Source of the DNA: Cryptomeria japonica
Lineage: Eukaryota; Streptophyta; Pinopsida; Cupressales; Cupressaceae
Length of the DNA: 64,000 nt
Reading direction: 5' to 3'
Assembly (NCBI RefSeq): GCF_030272615.1
Contig: NC_081415.1
Location: 508,574,873-508,638,872, forward strand
The notes under the pieces: generated by a model
The model's database searches: none
What the model saw: only the letters and a program-made list of their open reading frames with translations
Told to the model about the DNA's origin: nothing
Position numbers and translations under genes: made by a program
Part shown: positions 1 through 12,059 of the stretch, in pieces
How positions within the stretch are numbered: position 1 is the stretch's first letter
How the letters are laid out: each line of letters opens with the position of its first letter

Positions 1-85
1 CCATTCGTGCTTTGTGAGCTAGAACAACATGATTCATATGCTGATGAGTGTCTTTTTCAACATCATCAATTCTTCCCTCCAATAG

Positions 86-1834
86 CTAGTGTCTTCTTCT
101 CCTTGTGAAGAAGAGACCTTTATTTTGATCTAGGACATCAAATAATTCTGAATTTGAGAGGTCGGGAAAGTACTGTGAAAAGACTTTCTCCCTAATCTCT
201 TGTTCTTTTTCAATGGCAATGGACCATTTATTACCTAATGCTTTAAATAAAGAATCTGGTGTCTGAGATTTAATCTCTAATGGCGACCGGTCATTTTTAC
301 ACAAATAAATGATGATTTCCTGTAATACTTCTTCCTTTTCCTCATCACTAAAATCATCATAATAATCTATTAAATCATGAAGTAATTTTCTCCTAATATT
401 CTTAACTGTCCTTTGAAAATGTGTCAAAGGTTTGTATGAGGAGATATCAATATTTACCGGTGCGGATGCTGCCGGTTCATTCTTCTTCATCTTCTTTGTC
501 TGTCTAGCCTTCTTTGGCTTTTCATCAGACTCAATTTCTTCAAAGTCCGGTTCATTTGTCTTCGTCTTCCTTTTTCTTTCAAAGACTTTTGCCAGTGTCA
601 CTTCTGGTTGCTTCTTTGTTGGTGACCGCTTGGTCACTCTTGGAGTTGCAGTGGTAGCCAGTGCTGATGCTGCAGGCACTGCCTTGGCTTTCTTTGCTGC
701 CGGTTCTTTTCCTTTCTTAACAGATGGTTCTTCAGCCCGTGCAATCATCTCCAAGTAGGTTCTAGTCCTTTTAGCCTTAGGATCAAGAGACGAGGCAATA
801 AGGGTTGAGGTATACCCTTCCAGCATGTCATACATAACCTCATAGCCCATTGGCTCCACTTCCTCCATTCTAGGCTCAACAACCACCTGAATGGTGAAAC
901 ATATGTCATCTTCGTATTTCTTAACGATATCACCTGAGATCCTTACCCTTTGACTCATCTTTCTTCTGAACTCATCAAAATATTTGTTCAGTACTTTAGG
1001 GTAACTGGTTCCAATGGCTTGTATGCTTTCCTTAATCTACCTGGTTACTAGTTGGTCAAGAGACCACTGGACATCTCCTACTCCAAGAAAGTAGCCTTGG
1101 AAATAGAAGAACAACCCTATTAGTAGTTGTCCAAACTTAAACCTCAGTGCATTGTCCTGTTTGATCATCTTTAGATTCAACAGGAGTTGCCTATGCATAC
1201 TGGTGCATAAGTCAAAAGATGCATCCTCTTTAATCAACCGATAAGTGGCATTTACCATTGCAGCAGATACAGAACTAATCCTGCTGGCTGAAAACGTTCT
1301 ATAGCCTATCACCATGCAAGCGTATTTCACCAGATCATCCTTGATAGGATTAACTATCATACCTCATGAATCACTTGTTGAACTGGTGAGCTTGTCCATT
1401 TCGGTTTTGCTTACCATTCTTAGGGCTCGAACTTCCCCTGTGTTGCAAAAACTGGTGACTGCATGAATTGCCTGAGGCATAATATCATGCGTCCTCTCCA
1501 AGTACATCTTGTCACCGTGGACTCTGCTCAAAATGATCCTGATGTGATCCTCTGTAAAATCTTCTAGAAAATATATTGCATTATGGAGTTTCTTCTTCTC
1601 TAAGATACTAAACTCTGGTTTGATCTTTTTGTCCTTGCCGCAAAATAGACCTAACTGGGTGTGAATAGCTAAAGACCCTAGGTCTTCTATTTTGCAATCA
1701 ATATAATCAGAAATTCCTTCTTCAACTATGACTCCAGCCGGAGCTTGTGATAAGGCATTATATTTGGACTTCCTCTGAATAAAACTTTCCGACTCAATGG
1801 ATGTACTAGAACTGGTATGAGATGCGGAAGCCAT
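86..1834 (-). pseudogene. Disabled ORF of an unrecognised repeat family
   Basis: One reading frame runs from an ATG at 1834 down to a stop at 86, about 583 codons, broken only by an in-frame TGA at 1364-1366 and a TAG at 1037-1039. The three open pieces share the frame, so they are remnants of one protein. The N-terminal third is serine-rich and then mixed helical sequence. The C-terminal third has a long Lys/Ala/Pro-rich basic tract (about 740-450) followed by an acidic helical end. I see no RT, protease, integrase or zinc knuckle. I do not recognise the family; a gag-like or accessory protein of a repeat is possible, and a decayed host gene cannot be excluded. The ATG at 1834 was chosen because it opens the longest in-frame path. 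Confidence 0.55.
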
Positions 1835-2399
1835 TGTTGAGTATTTTCAAGAACACAAAAAATACCTTTACAACGCAAATTTAGAGCTTCCTAATTCTGC
1901 TTCACTTCACTCTTCGTCGGTTGCCAAATCACCACTTTGAGTTCTCCACTACCGCTTGCAAACTGGATTTGAATCTCCTTCAAGGTTTATCAATTTCTTG
2001 AAATCTTAGCTCAAATCGCCTTTTCTTCGCTCTGCACTTGAAAAATTTTCTTCGCTCGAAAACAAATAGTGAGAAATGATTTGAAATAGGCTTTTACACA
2101 TGTCTCTCACCTACCACCATTAATGCTCCATTATTAGGGCGAAAACCCTAATTTGCCTCTTTTACCATTTTTGGTCTTTTGCCAGGCGATAGGTATCACG
2201 TACCGGTTAAGGTCTTTTACCGGTGTAACCGGAGGTTCACAATTATTTCGCCATTTTCTCCCCCTAAGCTTCTTTGGAGCTTAGTTTGCCGGTTTTGATA
2301 TTTCCACACTAGGTGCAGAAACCGGTTCCTCTTCCAACATTGTGAGAGACAAAACTCACAGAGTGAGAGAATTTGACAAATAATCTTCTGAAGCTACCA
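1835..2399. other. Noncoding, CCGGT-rich stretch upstream of the disabled ORF
   Basis: No coding signal. Several ACCGGTT/CCGGT-type words occur between about 2200 and 2340. The same kind of word is frequent at 42560-43140 downstream of Gypsy element C, so this may be the noncoding part of a related repeat. That link rests on word content only. Confidence 0.3.
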
Positions 2400-2680
2400 A
2401 CTAACACCATCCCACCTCTATTGGATCAATAAAGTCACCACAACCTGGGAATTAGAGTCAAACATAATGTGCTGCCAACCAATAGAACAACAATGCTCTA
2501 AAGCAACCAAAATGGCCAGAGCCTCCATACAATTGTTCGTATGAAAACCCTTGTAGATAGAAAAAAGAAATTGAACTTGCCCCAAATTGTCTCATGCCAC
2601 ACCACCAATACCAACATGACCAGGGTTGCCTTACGAAGAACCATCTGCATTGACCTTGAAGATACCAGGAGGAGGGCTCT
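2400..2680 (-). pseudogene. LINE RNase H (RVT_3) fragment
   Basis: Minus-strand translation gives KVNADGS, then GNPGHVGIGG, then a CMEALAILVALEHC block and FDSNSQVVV. These are the four motifs of plant RVT_3 RNase H domains, including the first Asp and the EA..L helix. Two in-frame stops interrupt it. It closes the LINE ORF2, as expected. Confidence 0.75.
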
Positions 2681-2924
2681 AGCTACCTACTCTAGAGATC
2701 TTCTGCAAAGGGTGATGACATATATTTTTGAAGAGCTATCTAGTCTTCTGCACACCATAATCCTGAATATCCCTCTGAAGAGGAAGATTAAAATGGTTGC
2801 AAATATAAATCTCCCCAGAATTAGGGCCTCCAGACAAATCACATTTAGCCATAACGGTCTCCAGAAGAGAATGGATAATTTTCCACCATACATGCTGAAT
2901 AGCTAACCTAGCATCCTAAAAAAT

Positions 2925-3350
2925 CTAACGATTCCTTTCGAGCCACATATTCCAAATAATAAAAGGGGACCCTAAAGACCAAAAACCTTGAAGAAAAGGG
3001 GTTTGAACAAGAGCTTGACCCCAATGCTCCCTCAATTCAGCAAGGGAAGAAACATGCCAACAATGGCGCTTCCAACAGTCCCACCAGGAATGCCAAATCC
3101 ATCTAGAAAATGAGCAATGAAAGAAAATATGGGAGACTATCTCCTCACTATTACAAAACAAAACACACATAGAAGGTCCACAAAAACCTCTCTTGGACAA
3201 ATTGTCCCAAGTAAGACACCTGTTTTGGACCAACAACCATAGGAAAAATTTACATTTGGGCCAGGAAAAAATTATTCCACACATGCTTCCACCAAGGAAC
3301 TTCCTCCCCACCATAAATTTGATGAACCAACTGCTTATAACCTGCATCAA
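2925..3350 (-). pseudogene. LINE zf-RVT (RT zinc-binding) fragment
   Basis: A 141-codon open stretch contains the zf-RVT pattern: a KCKFFLWLL-type start, CLTWDNLSKRG, a Cys pair, then HIFFHCSFSRWIW. This domain follows RT in plant LINEs, which fits its place about 1 kb downstream of the RT block on the same strand. Confidence 0.75.
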
Positions 3351-4315
3351 TAGAATATTTCCTTGAAGAATGATTGCACTTATCTAAAATACCTAGACCG
3401 GGTAAGGAATTACAATCACGTAAGGAAAATATATGAGCCAGCTCTCACCGAGCATCCTCAGAACCACTAGACGACCACTCATCCTAACCCTTCCATCTAT
3501 AACCAGTGGCCAACCCAAGATGATGAATAGTCTTGTAATGCCCAACCGTAGTCCAACCAGCAACTATAAAGATATCATAAAAGAGGTTGTAAATGAGGAT
3601 ACACAGAAAGAGTAGGGGGATTTCCATCCTAAGAGTCCAACCAAAAAAGAGCCTCAAAGCCTTTATTAAAAATTTAAAAGACCCCATTCTTAATAAGCTA
3701 AGCACCAATTCCCAGAGTATGCCAAATAATAGAACCCCTACCCTCCATTTGGCAACAAGGAACATCCCAGCTATGAATGGATCCTAAGTACTTACAAGTA
3801 AGGATACAAGCCCACACTTAATGCTGATTGGTACACCACCGACAATATAACTTAGGAGCCAGAACTTGGCTATGAAAAACTGCTGGGCAAAGGCCAAGGC
3901 CACCCTCATTCTTGAGCCGACAAATAGAATCCCACTTCACCAAACTCCACTTCAAAGACTATAGATTACCTCCATAGAGGAATTAACGAGACAAAAAATC
4001 AAATTCCTTGAGGCAATACATCGGAGGAACTTGCACGAAACCTTGATAAGCATGAAGAGCCTAAATCACTGATTGAAAAAGAGTAACTCGAGCCACAGTA
4101 GAAAGCCAATGATGAGTCCAATGATTGACTTTCCAATGCAACTTATCTAAAAGATCATGCCAAAAGGGTCTAGATTGATGGCCAACTGCCATAGGAATCC
4201 CCAAATAGATGAAAGGGAGAGATCCAATATGAAACCTCTGGATAGTAGCAATTCTTCTCTAAATAGGAATAGGGGTATTGAAAAAGAAGATGGAAGATTT
4301 ATGGTCATTCACCTG

Positions 4316-5130
4316 CTACCTTGATCCAGCTAAATAAACATCCAACGAATTCCTAATAGACTCATCCTCTTGAATATGGACCACTCCAATAAGAGTAGTG
4401 TCATCCACAAACTGTAGGTGTGAAAGCTTGGGAAGACCGGCATCCCAATCCCACCCCCAAATCAAATCTTGGGAAACTTGAGTCTTTATGAAACGACCAA
4501 GGCCCTTAGCCATGATGATAAACAGGTATGGTGAAAGAGGATCACCTTTCCACAAACCTCTAGAAGCTCCAAATAACTGTGATGGCTCACCATTGATAAG
4601 AACTAAAAAAGACATAGAGGTCACACAACTCATAACCCAACTAACCCACTCTAAGTTGAAACCAAAGGCCAGAAGAATCTTATGCAAGAAGCTCCATTTC
4701 ACCCTATCATAAGCTTTGGTCATATCAAGTTTGATAAACATAGCTATCTCCTTAGACACAACCATGGAATCAAGGACTTCAGAGGCAATAACAACCCTAT
4801 CCAAAATTTGTCACCCAACCACAAAACCTCCCTATTCATCTGAAATCAAAGAAGGAAGCCAAATTTTAATCTTTTCTACAATCAATTTGGTGATGATCTT
4901 ATAAAAAACATTGCATAGAGCAATAAAATGAAAATAATCAAGCTGAGTAGCACCTTTTTGGGGATAAGAACAAGGAAAGTAGGATTCATAGCCTGGAGCA
5001 TTTTCTTACTACCATGAGACTCTTGGACAACTGCCAATAGATGCAACTTGATGATATCCCAAAAATCCTAAAATAATTCAATAGGAAAGCCATCAAGTCC
5101 AGGAGCTTTGCCTTTAGCCATCCCAAAAAC
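4316..5130 (-). pseudogene. LINE reverse transcriptase fragment
   Basis: The open part (4804 to 4316) reads [11 protein letters not shown], then [10 protein letters not shown] and FVDDT, the three classic blocks of plant LINE RT. The catalytic Asp pair of the FVDD box is kept. Upstream in-phase pieces up to about 5130 give PKKG and KGKAPGLDGFP, the usual N-terminal fingers, interrupted by stops. The family protein exceeds 1,000 residues; only about 160 are open here. Confidence 0.85.
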
Positions 5131-5660
5131 AACTTCCTCTAATTCTGATAAAGACACCTGACAGGTGAGAGACTCATTCATCACATCAGTAACCACATAA
5201 GGAATACAAGCAATAATATGATTTTCCTCAACAAGAGCAAGGGGCATACCATCAGAGAAAATGACAGAATAATACTAAGAGGCTTCACGAGACATCGCTT
5301 GAAGAGAGGTAAGATGAATGCCCTTAGAATTAATCAAGGAAAAAATAACACTCCTCTGCCGATGAGCCTGAACAAAAGTTTGTGAAAAAAGGCAGCATTA
5401 CGATCACCTTCTTGAAACCAGTCAACCCTAGCCTTCTATTTCCCGAAAGTCTCCTCATGAAGCTCCCACTCCTCCAAGTCCTTCAAGGCCCGAGACTCCA
5501 CATTACCCAACTCAATAGTAAAACCAAGGTCTCAGATTTGCTGAGTAATAATATCAAGGTGCTCTTGAGCTTCTCTTTTCCTACAAGAAAGATTGCCAAA
5601 ACACCTCCTGTTACATATTTGGCGATATCGACTAGTGGGACATTCTTCTTGGCTCATTGA

Positions 5661-7310
5661 AATAGAGAGCATTACGCTAGGTCATATTATTGGAAACCTC
5701 ATGAGCAGGGGCTTATGATTTTCTTTCTGCCTGGGAGTTTGATGCAAGGGGATCTCCCTCCATCTCTTTTTGCTTCTGCATTCTTCTTAGATTTTGGTTT
5801 TCTTCTTTGTTTGGTTGAATAAAACAAACCTTGTATCTCCTTCATCTGATGCAATGCATTCATGGTCAATTGAGTTTTACCTTAGTAGATTTATGCCTTA
5901 CTGTCAAATAGGAGAGGTTACAAATTGATAGGAATCCTATAGTCCAACAACTGCTTGTGAACCGATCGTTGTTGGGTTGAATGATTAGTTTTCGGGGAAG
6001 GATGACAAGTAGTTGGTTGACAACTAATTGTCTTCTCTCCTTCTAAAGGTGGATTCATGGATGGGTGTGGGGATTGGCCGTGTTAGGAATGAATTGTCGA
6101 ACAGTAGAGTAATGCAACGAGCAAAGACTGACTATGAGACAATGTTGTGAATGATTGATCAGGCCCACAAGGGAATAGGCTGTAGCAACCTATAGAAGTT
6201 TTACGACTGTAATGTTTTGTGGGAATCAAAATACTATGTAATGACTGGTGAATTAAACATGAATAAAGTTTAGAGAAGTTCTATTGATGCCTTTGACAAA
6301 TGTTGTATAAACAAACTCTGTTTCCTATCATAATTGGAACAAATTGTAGTTGTATTGGTTCACTAGTTAATTCCTGAACTTCCTATCATTATTGCCCCGT
6401 CTTTTGATTGAAAGTTACCGTCTGTTCTTTATTGATTTTTTGATAAAAAAAGGCGTGCCATCACACATTCTCTCATGGATCTAAAACCAATAGAATGGTA
6501 CACAAAATTATTTTTATAGCATGTAAAAGTATAGCAACAAATGCCATGTACGTTTATTGTCTACGATGGAATTGCTACCACCAAATGTCTCTATTATTGT
6601 GTAAGGAATAAAAATAAATTTTACTTAAGAAAAAAATTCAAAATCTTTCTTGGGTTTATTGCAACCAACATAGATGTTGAAATGAAAGGAACATGACATT
6701 ACAATTGTTTGATAAACCTTAAAAGTAGAATGATTCTATTATCAATCTGAAAAGATCCAAATTTTCATAAATAATTAAAATATTATTATTATATGGAGGT
6801 AGGTATCAAAAATGTTTGATTAGGGTTTTCCAACAAGTAAAAAGAAAACTAAAATATAAATTTTGGAATCTAGGTTTAGGAAATGGAGGGAATAAAAGTA
6901 GATTTTAGTTATGGTAATGAGATATTGTGTCTTTCTCATTTGAGTCATTTCCATTGTATGTGTCTTAGTCATTGTCTACCCTATTGTTTATGACTATTTT
7001 GAGATATATTTAGTAGCCCCCCATGTTCAAGTATTTCTCTATATTATGTTTGTTTCTTCTTATACTTAGGCCACTCACCCAAAATGTCAAATTACAAAGT
7101 TGTCTTAATGTTATGATTGTGTCAAAGTCAAAATTTCGGGGAGTTCACAAGTTAATGAATATTGCAAAACATTGAAAAAGAAAGAGGTTATAAGTTTCAA
7201 TGAGTTTGAAAGTTTGTGAACTTGTCAAAGCTATGACACAGAGGAAATGATAGGTCAAATTTTGACAGAATATAAATGGAAGTTTTTACTTGTCAAAATT
7301 TTAAGTATTA
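5661..7310. other. Noncoding, possible plus-strand LINE tail
   Basis: No coding region. The segment 5700-6449 ends with TTTTTTGATAAAAAAA, the kind of end seen on plant LINE 3' tails, and could be the 3' end of a second, plus-strand LINE. This is weak evidence. From 6450 to 7310 I see only AT-rich sequence. Confidence 0.25.
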
Positions 7311-7790
7311 TTTTGAGCATGATCACCTTGGTCATATCTATCAAAGCTCCGAAAAGGGGCTTCTTTCACTTTAACGATAGGTGAATTTGAGAAAAGAAGT
7401 AGGGCTTTATAAATTCTTTTTGCTCCCAACACAAAAGGCAAAATCAAAGGGACCATTCTTAAGAACAACTACAAAAAGGGTATGAAAGCAAGTATAATTA
7501 GAGATTGAATGACTTCAATCTTTTATTATATAGACAAATATAAAAAAGGACCATTCCTATGAACAACTAAAAAAAGGATATGAAACAATAATTTCAATCT
7601 TTTCATTACGTGAACAAATATCAAGGAAGCTATTCCTAAGAACAACTAGAAAAAAGGTATGAAAGCAAATGTAATCTGAAATTTCAACTTCAATCTTTCC
7701 AAACTAGAAAAAAGGTATGAAAGCAAATGTAATCCGAAATTTCAACTTCAATCTTTCCAATATTTTATCTTGAAACAAAGTTAGTGTGAT
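7311..7790. repeat. Dispersed repeat, copy 1 (partner at 41965-42430)
   Basis: Shares a long diverged block with 41965-42430 in the same orientation. Common words include GATCACCTTGG, AAAGAAGTAGGGCTTTA, TTTTTGCTCCCAACACAAAA and GGTATGAAAGCAAGTATA. Inside it a unit of about 55 bp (GGTATGAAAGCAAATGTAAT and following) is tandemly duplicated near 7647-7758. No ORF. Confidence 0.7.
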
Positions 7791-9639
7791 AGGGAATGAA
7801 AGGAGTGGCTAACTTCTTTTGGTTTATTACCTTTAAAGAAAGATGCAGGGTCTATCACAAGATGAGGGAATTCTTGCACCTTCATAATCTCATTTAAACT
7901 ACACAAGAAATGTATCAACTACAGTCCAAGATCAACGAATTGTTGTTCTGTAGAAAAGATACTCATGGTCCAAAATGTCGGTCACAATGATATCAAATTG
8001 AAATCTCCATGGATGATCCCTTACATGAATACTGCTGACATAAAATCATAAACACAATTAATATACAGAGAATAAAACTGTCAGCGTCCCTCCAAGAAAA
8101 TCATTATATGCACAAATTACTAATGTTTTAAAGTAGCCTTGTCGTCTGCCATCCTTAAAAAATGTTGCAATATCTGCATGATTTAGATAAACAACTACAA
8201 AAAGAAATCTCCATTGCTCTGCAATGAAAGAAAAATAATTGAAAAGCGTTGAAAATCGATATCTTATACTATGAAAACACTAATTATGAGTATTATACCA
8301 TTTATTCGCATAAGCCTGTTCACCAATAAAATCACCTTTTAACAATAAATATTAAGAATGAATACGAGATAGTTTTCAGGATCGAATCAGTAGAAATTGC
8401 GTAAAACTGTTGTGATTTGCAGATTTTATGTTTTTGATCAAGTGTTGTTTTGTATGGAGATTAGAAGCCTCCGGATTTTCACCTCTTTTATTATAATTGT
8501 ATAACATCTTTCAGTTTAATTGATTATTTTAATTTATATATTAATGATTTTTATTTTCTTTATATAAATATTCTATATTTTTTTCTTTAGAAATATTATA
8601 CATAATACAAGAATGATTTGATATGTCAAACATTAGAATCAATTTATGTTTGCATAGCATGCATCTTGATACATACAATATGATGCAAGAATGAAATTTT
8701 ATGTATATCAAACATTGGAATCAAGTTACGTTTTTATAGGGAAATATTATTTATTAAAAAAACATATGAAAATGTCAAGTATAGAATGTGTTTTGTAGAT
8801 ATATATAAATAGAATCAATCTATTGACTTTTGACCCACTTTATCTTAGCATTCACACTTTTTTTATACTTCAAAATGATATAAAATTAATTTGAATTAGT
8901 TATTGTAGGAGAGTATGTCAAATATTGGATCAAATCATGTTTTCATAGCATCTATACAATATGACGAAAGAACAAAATGTTGAGTATATCAAATATTGAA
9001 ATCAAGTCATGTTTTCATAGCAAAGAATACATGGATTAAAAGTAAATATGAAAATGCCCTATAGAATTTTGTAGATCTACATTAATGTATCGAAATGACA
9101 CCTCCAACAATGAACTTTAAGGTTTTTCTAACCTCATGTATAATGTAATGGTCTTTGCTTATTAATTAATTGTTAGATAGTATAGCATACCTTTTTGTCA
9201 AACAAAGTAGTATGTCTGTATCAATGTTTCGACAACCTCATACATGTTAGGTTGTTCAATTGCTTGAATTTGATAAACATTAAATTAACAACTATGTGAT
9301 ATAGTTCAAACATATAATAATGAAGTGGTAATCTAGATTGTGGAAGGACAATTAAAGAAATACACTCATTTTGCATTTCACTATCAATTGTAGATGCTCA
9401 CTTACCAACTATTTCAAATATTTTGTTATATTTTTGTTGAAATTAATTTCTTAAATAGCATACCCAAAGGATTATCAAAGCCCCTTTATAGACGCCTTAG
9501 TTAAATTGTGACAATTGTAAACTATCTATTGAAAAGAAAGAATTCTTCAAGTCAAACAATTTGTTTATTTGATCAACCTCCATGAAATACATGTAATTAA
9601 TCATGAACATGAAATCAAAGCATAAACATGAAATGTATA
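7791..9639. other. AT-rich noncoding region
   Basis: No ORF or RNA gene seen. The only internal structure is the four-copy direct repeat at 8618-9026. Confidence 0.5.
8618..9026. repeat. Four diverged direct copies of a ~40-bp motif
   Basis: A motif close to TATCAAAYATTGRAATCAAG followed by a TATGTTTTCATAGCA-like end occurs at about 8618-8661, 8703-8741, 8912-8952 and 8983-9026, all in one orientation. Spacing is irregular. Function unknown. Confidence 0.55.
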
Positions 9640-9888
9640 TAAAAAATATCTTATAATATTTATTTTACATATTTATATAATATTAGATTTGATTATGACT
9701 AACAAAAGTATATAACATATCAATGAAATCTATTTACTGCGATGAGAAGAACATGCTCAAGCCCAAACTACACTTTTATTTCATCATTATTATATCAAAC
9801 CTCACTAAACAGAAAATAAGATCATTTTTTATTTTATTGTGGCCAGTAGTTTATTGAAGGAGGGAGCTATACATTTCTTGTTGGCTTA

Positions 9889-10266
9889 TTAAAGACAGTA
9901 ATAGTAGCAGAAACATGCAAATGCGTGCCTGCTCCACCTACATTTCCCACGAAGTGCATTTTCATCTGATTTGCATTTATCATTACATTCAGAATTAACG
10001 AAGCATTGACCTCTAAATAACTTGCTCCATTCACGACACACCTTCTTATCATCAGCTTCTCCCACTTGTAATCATGTAACCAAAAAAAATTGCACTAATC
10101 AGATCATTCACTACATAAATAAGTATTGCTAAATAAACAGAGTGTACATAACTGTTAAATTAAGATAATATTGCAAAGAAAGAGAATCAATATATAATAT
10201 ACCAGAAATGAAGAGGAGGGCTATGAGCAGTAGAACTACGACATGAACATTTATAGCCTTTCCCAT
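9889..10266 (-). CDS. Plant defensin (gamma-thionin fold), intact, two coding exons
   Basis: Coding exons 10266-10203 and 10064-9889 are joined across a 138-bp GT-AG intron in phase 1, giving 79 residues. Residues 1-25 are a signal peptide (MGKAINVHVVV, then a Leu/Ile-rich core). The mature part has eight Cys at 31, 42, 48, 52, 63, 72, 74 and 78, that is C-X10-C-X5-C-X3-C-X10-C-X8-C-X1-C-X3-C, exactly the plant defensin pattern, with the gamma-core GKC before Cys63. Family knowledge: secreted, disulfide-stabilised antimicrobial or signalling peptides. The intron inside the signal-peptide region is typical of plant defensin genes. A 5'UTR intron (10840-10272, GT-AG) and a TATA box upstream make it a plausible live gene. 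Residues between the cysteines differ from the defensins I know, so target and specificity are unknown. Confidence 0.9.
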
Positions 10267-10271
10267 TATCT

Positions 10272-10840
10272 CTGCAATTCCAAACTTCTAAATGTAATGT
10301 TATTCTATGATCAAATAATATTAGTATACTTATATTTGAAAAATATATGTAAAATATGTCGAGAGATATCTTATAATAGAAGAGAATCATCTGTAAAATA
10401 AACGTTCTTCTAAAATACTAAATATCAAGAATACAAATCCATTAAAGTAATGCATGCAAAAAGCTGTGAATCTAGCTGGAGACAAGTAGCGAGGGTGGAG
10501 TAATAAAATGACACCTTCACAAAGCTGAAACATGACATATTTCATGCATTTACCTGTTATTTGCATGTCAAATTATTTAAAAATAGATTTTTGTTTATGA
10601 ACATTTTGATATCATTGTAGATGCCTCTCGACATAATAAGTATCCAAATGTCAAGAATGAAATGAAAGTGCAAACATTCAAAATAAACAATAGAAAAAAT
10701 GAAAGTAGAAAAAAAGAAGAATCTGATCAAATCGAATGGGAAAGAAGGATAGAAGTTGATCAGAATGATTGAGTTGAAGAGAGATGAGCATCCTCCTAAA
10801 AAAATCAACTCAATCAATTGAGTTTTTTTGGTAGACATAC
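10272..10840 (-). other. Predicted 5'UTR intron of defensin copy 1
   Basis: A CAG|GTATG donor at 10841/10840 and a TTGCAG|AGATA acceptor ending at 10272, five bases before the ATG. Both sites are conserved in copy 2 (57361 and 57132), although the intron lengths differ (569 against 230 bp). Conservation of both borders supports real splicing. RNA evidence is absent. Confidence 0.6.
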
Positions 10841-10906
10841 CTGAAAGTGTGTGATGAATAGTGATGATATGAATGTTAAGATGAAGTGAGCAAACATTAG
10901 ATCGAG

Positions 10907-10913
10907 ATTTATA
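10907..10913 (-). promoter_or_regulatory. TATA box of defensin copy 1
   Basis: TATAAAT on the minus strand within CAATATAAATC. It lies about 65 bases upstream of the predicted 5'UTR donor, leaving room for a short leader exon. It is conserved at 57428-57434 in copy 2. Confidence 0.55.
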
Positions 10914-10990
10914 TTGAAGTTAGTGGAGCGATAAGATTTAAGTATTAAATTTTTGCTACAAATGTTGAGGTGAATACTCTTATCCATTCC

Positions 10991-11078
10991 TGAAAGATGT
11001 GGATAATCACAATCACATAATAAATTTTTAATTCTGAAAGATGTGGATAATCACAATCACATAATAAATTTTTAATTC
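10991..11078. repeat. 44-bp tandem duplication upstream of defensin copy 1
   Basis: Two identical 44-bp units beginning TGAAAGATGTGGATAATCAC at 10991 and 11035, with a partial third start at 11079. Copy 2 has one unit here (57511 region). The duplication is therefore specific to this copy and sits just upstream of its promoter. Confidence 0.85.
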
Positions 11079-12059
11079 TGAAAGATATGGTGAGCATAAA
11101 TCTGGAATGATTCACCGGAAAAATGTTAAATTAGCAAGAACGCAGGTGAATCAATTTCACTGTTTACAGCAAAACTATGTTATATAACTTTCAAAGAACA
11201 TAACTTAATTTCTCTGAGTCGAGAAGCATCATCAAAGTGTTTTATGATACCATAATGTTTTGATCTTCTATTATTCTTATATTTTGATGAACTCAACAGT
11301 TGAATAATGTTTTGATCTTCTATTATTGAATTATAATATAATATTTTTTATTATTCCAAACTTCCTCCTAGAATCAAAATTTGTGTGGCCTCATTGATTA
11401 GGCATCCCTTTGTTTGCCAAATGTTATTGGTTGACATCTTTGTGTACCTAGCTGATCTTGTATCAACCTTTCTCTTATATCTTATTTTTAAAATATGTTT
11501 TTGAGTTTTTTATTTTTCATTTCAAATCCAAAACATACTTAGGGTTTCAAGGCTGGGATGTACATATATTGCCTTGCGTGTGTTGTATTCATGAATGCTT
11601 GTTTTTTTTCAATCTTAGACAAAATCGGTATGTTCATCAATATGATTTATAATGATGATGTTTATTTCATGGTGTATGGGCCGATCCCATGATAGTGGGT
11701 TACACTTTTTGGCCAAACTTGACATTGAAATCAACATTTTGAACTAAATATTCACTTTCTGATACCTATACCAGCTAAAGCATTAGGAATTTGGAGATGA
11801 TGTGAACTATTGATTTGTGAGATTTCTTCCGTAGATTGTAAATGTATTTAAAATAAGGAATTAAATTGTAATATTTTAAAACTAGTTTTCTTTTTTAGTA
11901 AACAATTGAAATATTGAGAAATGGGGTCTTTACCCTAGAAATTCAAACTAGGAACCATTTCCAATATTTGGTATCATTTCATTAGGGAACAATTAATTAA
12001 GCTCAACTTCAATCCTTTAGGAGAGCTGGGCACTTTGATCAATTACTCCTCTTTTTGAT

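Larger units (their letters stand above)
2400..5660 (-). mobile_element. Decayed LINE (non-LTR retrotransposon), 5' truncated
   Basis: On the minus strand the pieces appear in the order of a plant L1-type ORF2. They are the linker with WFQEGDRNAAFFH (about 5380-5450), the RT N-terminus with KGKAPGLDGFP (about 5070-5120), the RT core (4316-4804), the RT zinc-binding domain (about 3100-3330) and an RNase H domain of RVT_3 type (2400-2680). Stops and frameshifts separate all of them. No endonuclease domain is seen above 5660, so the copy is 5' truncated or its 5' part is unrecognisable. It was a copy-and-paste element and cannot work now. Confidence 0.85.
9640..11650 (-). repeat. Defensin cassette, copy 1 of a segmental duplication
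   Basis: From about 9640 the sequence aligns with 56395-57735 and then, after a break, with 59230-59616. It covers the 3' flank, both coding exons, the introns, the 5'UTR intron and the promoter of the defensin gene. Copy 1 has about 320 bp more in the 5'UTR intron (10330-10635 region). Copy 2 has a longer coding intron and an extra ~1.5 kb at 57735-59229. Confidence 0.85.

Noticed and set aside
2541-2906. 121-codon plus-strand ORF
   Set aside because: It is the antisense shadow of the LINE RNase H and linker region.
9867-10052. 61-codon minus-strand ORF overlapping the defensin exon
   Set aside because: Wrong frame; the frame with eight correctly spaced cysteines and matching splice sites is the real one.
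10557-10838. 93-codon minus-strand ORF
   Set aside because: It lies inside the predicted 5'UTR intron of the defensin gene and is not kept in copy 2.
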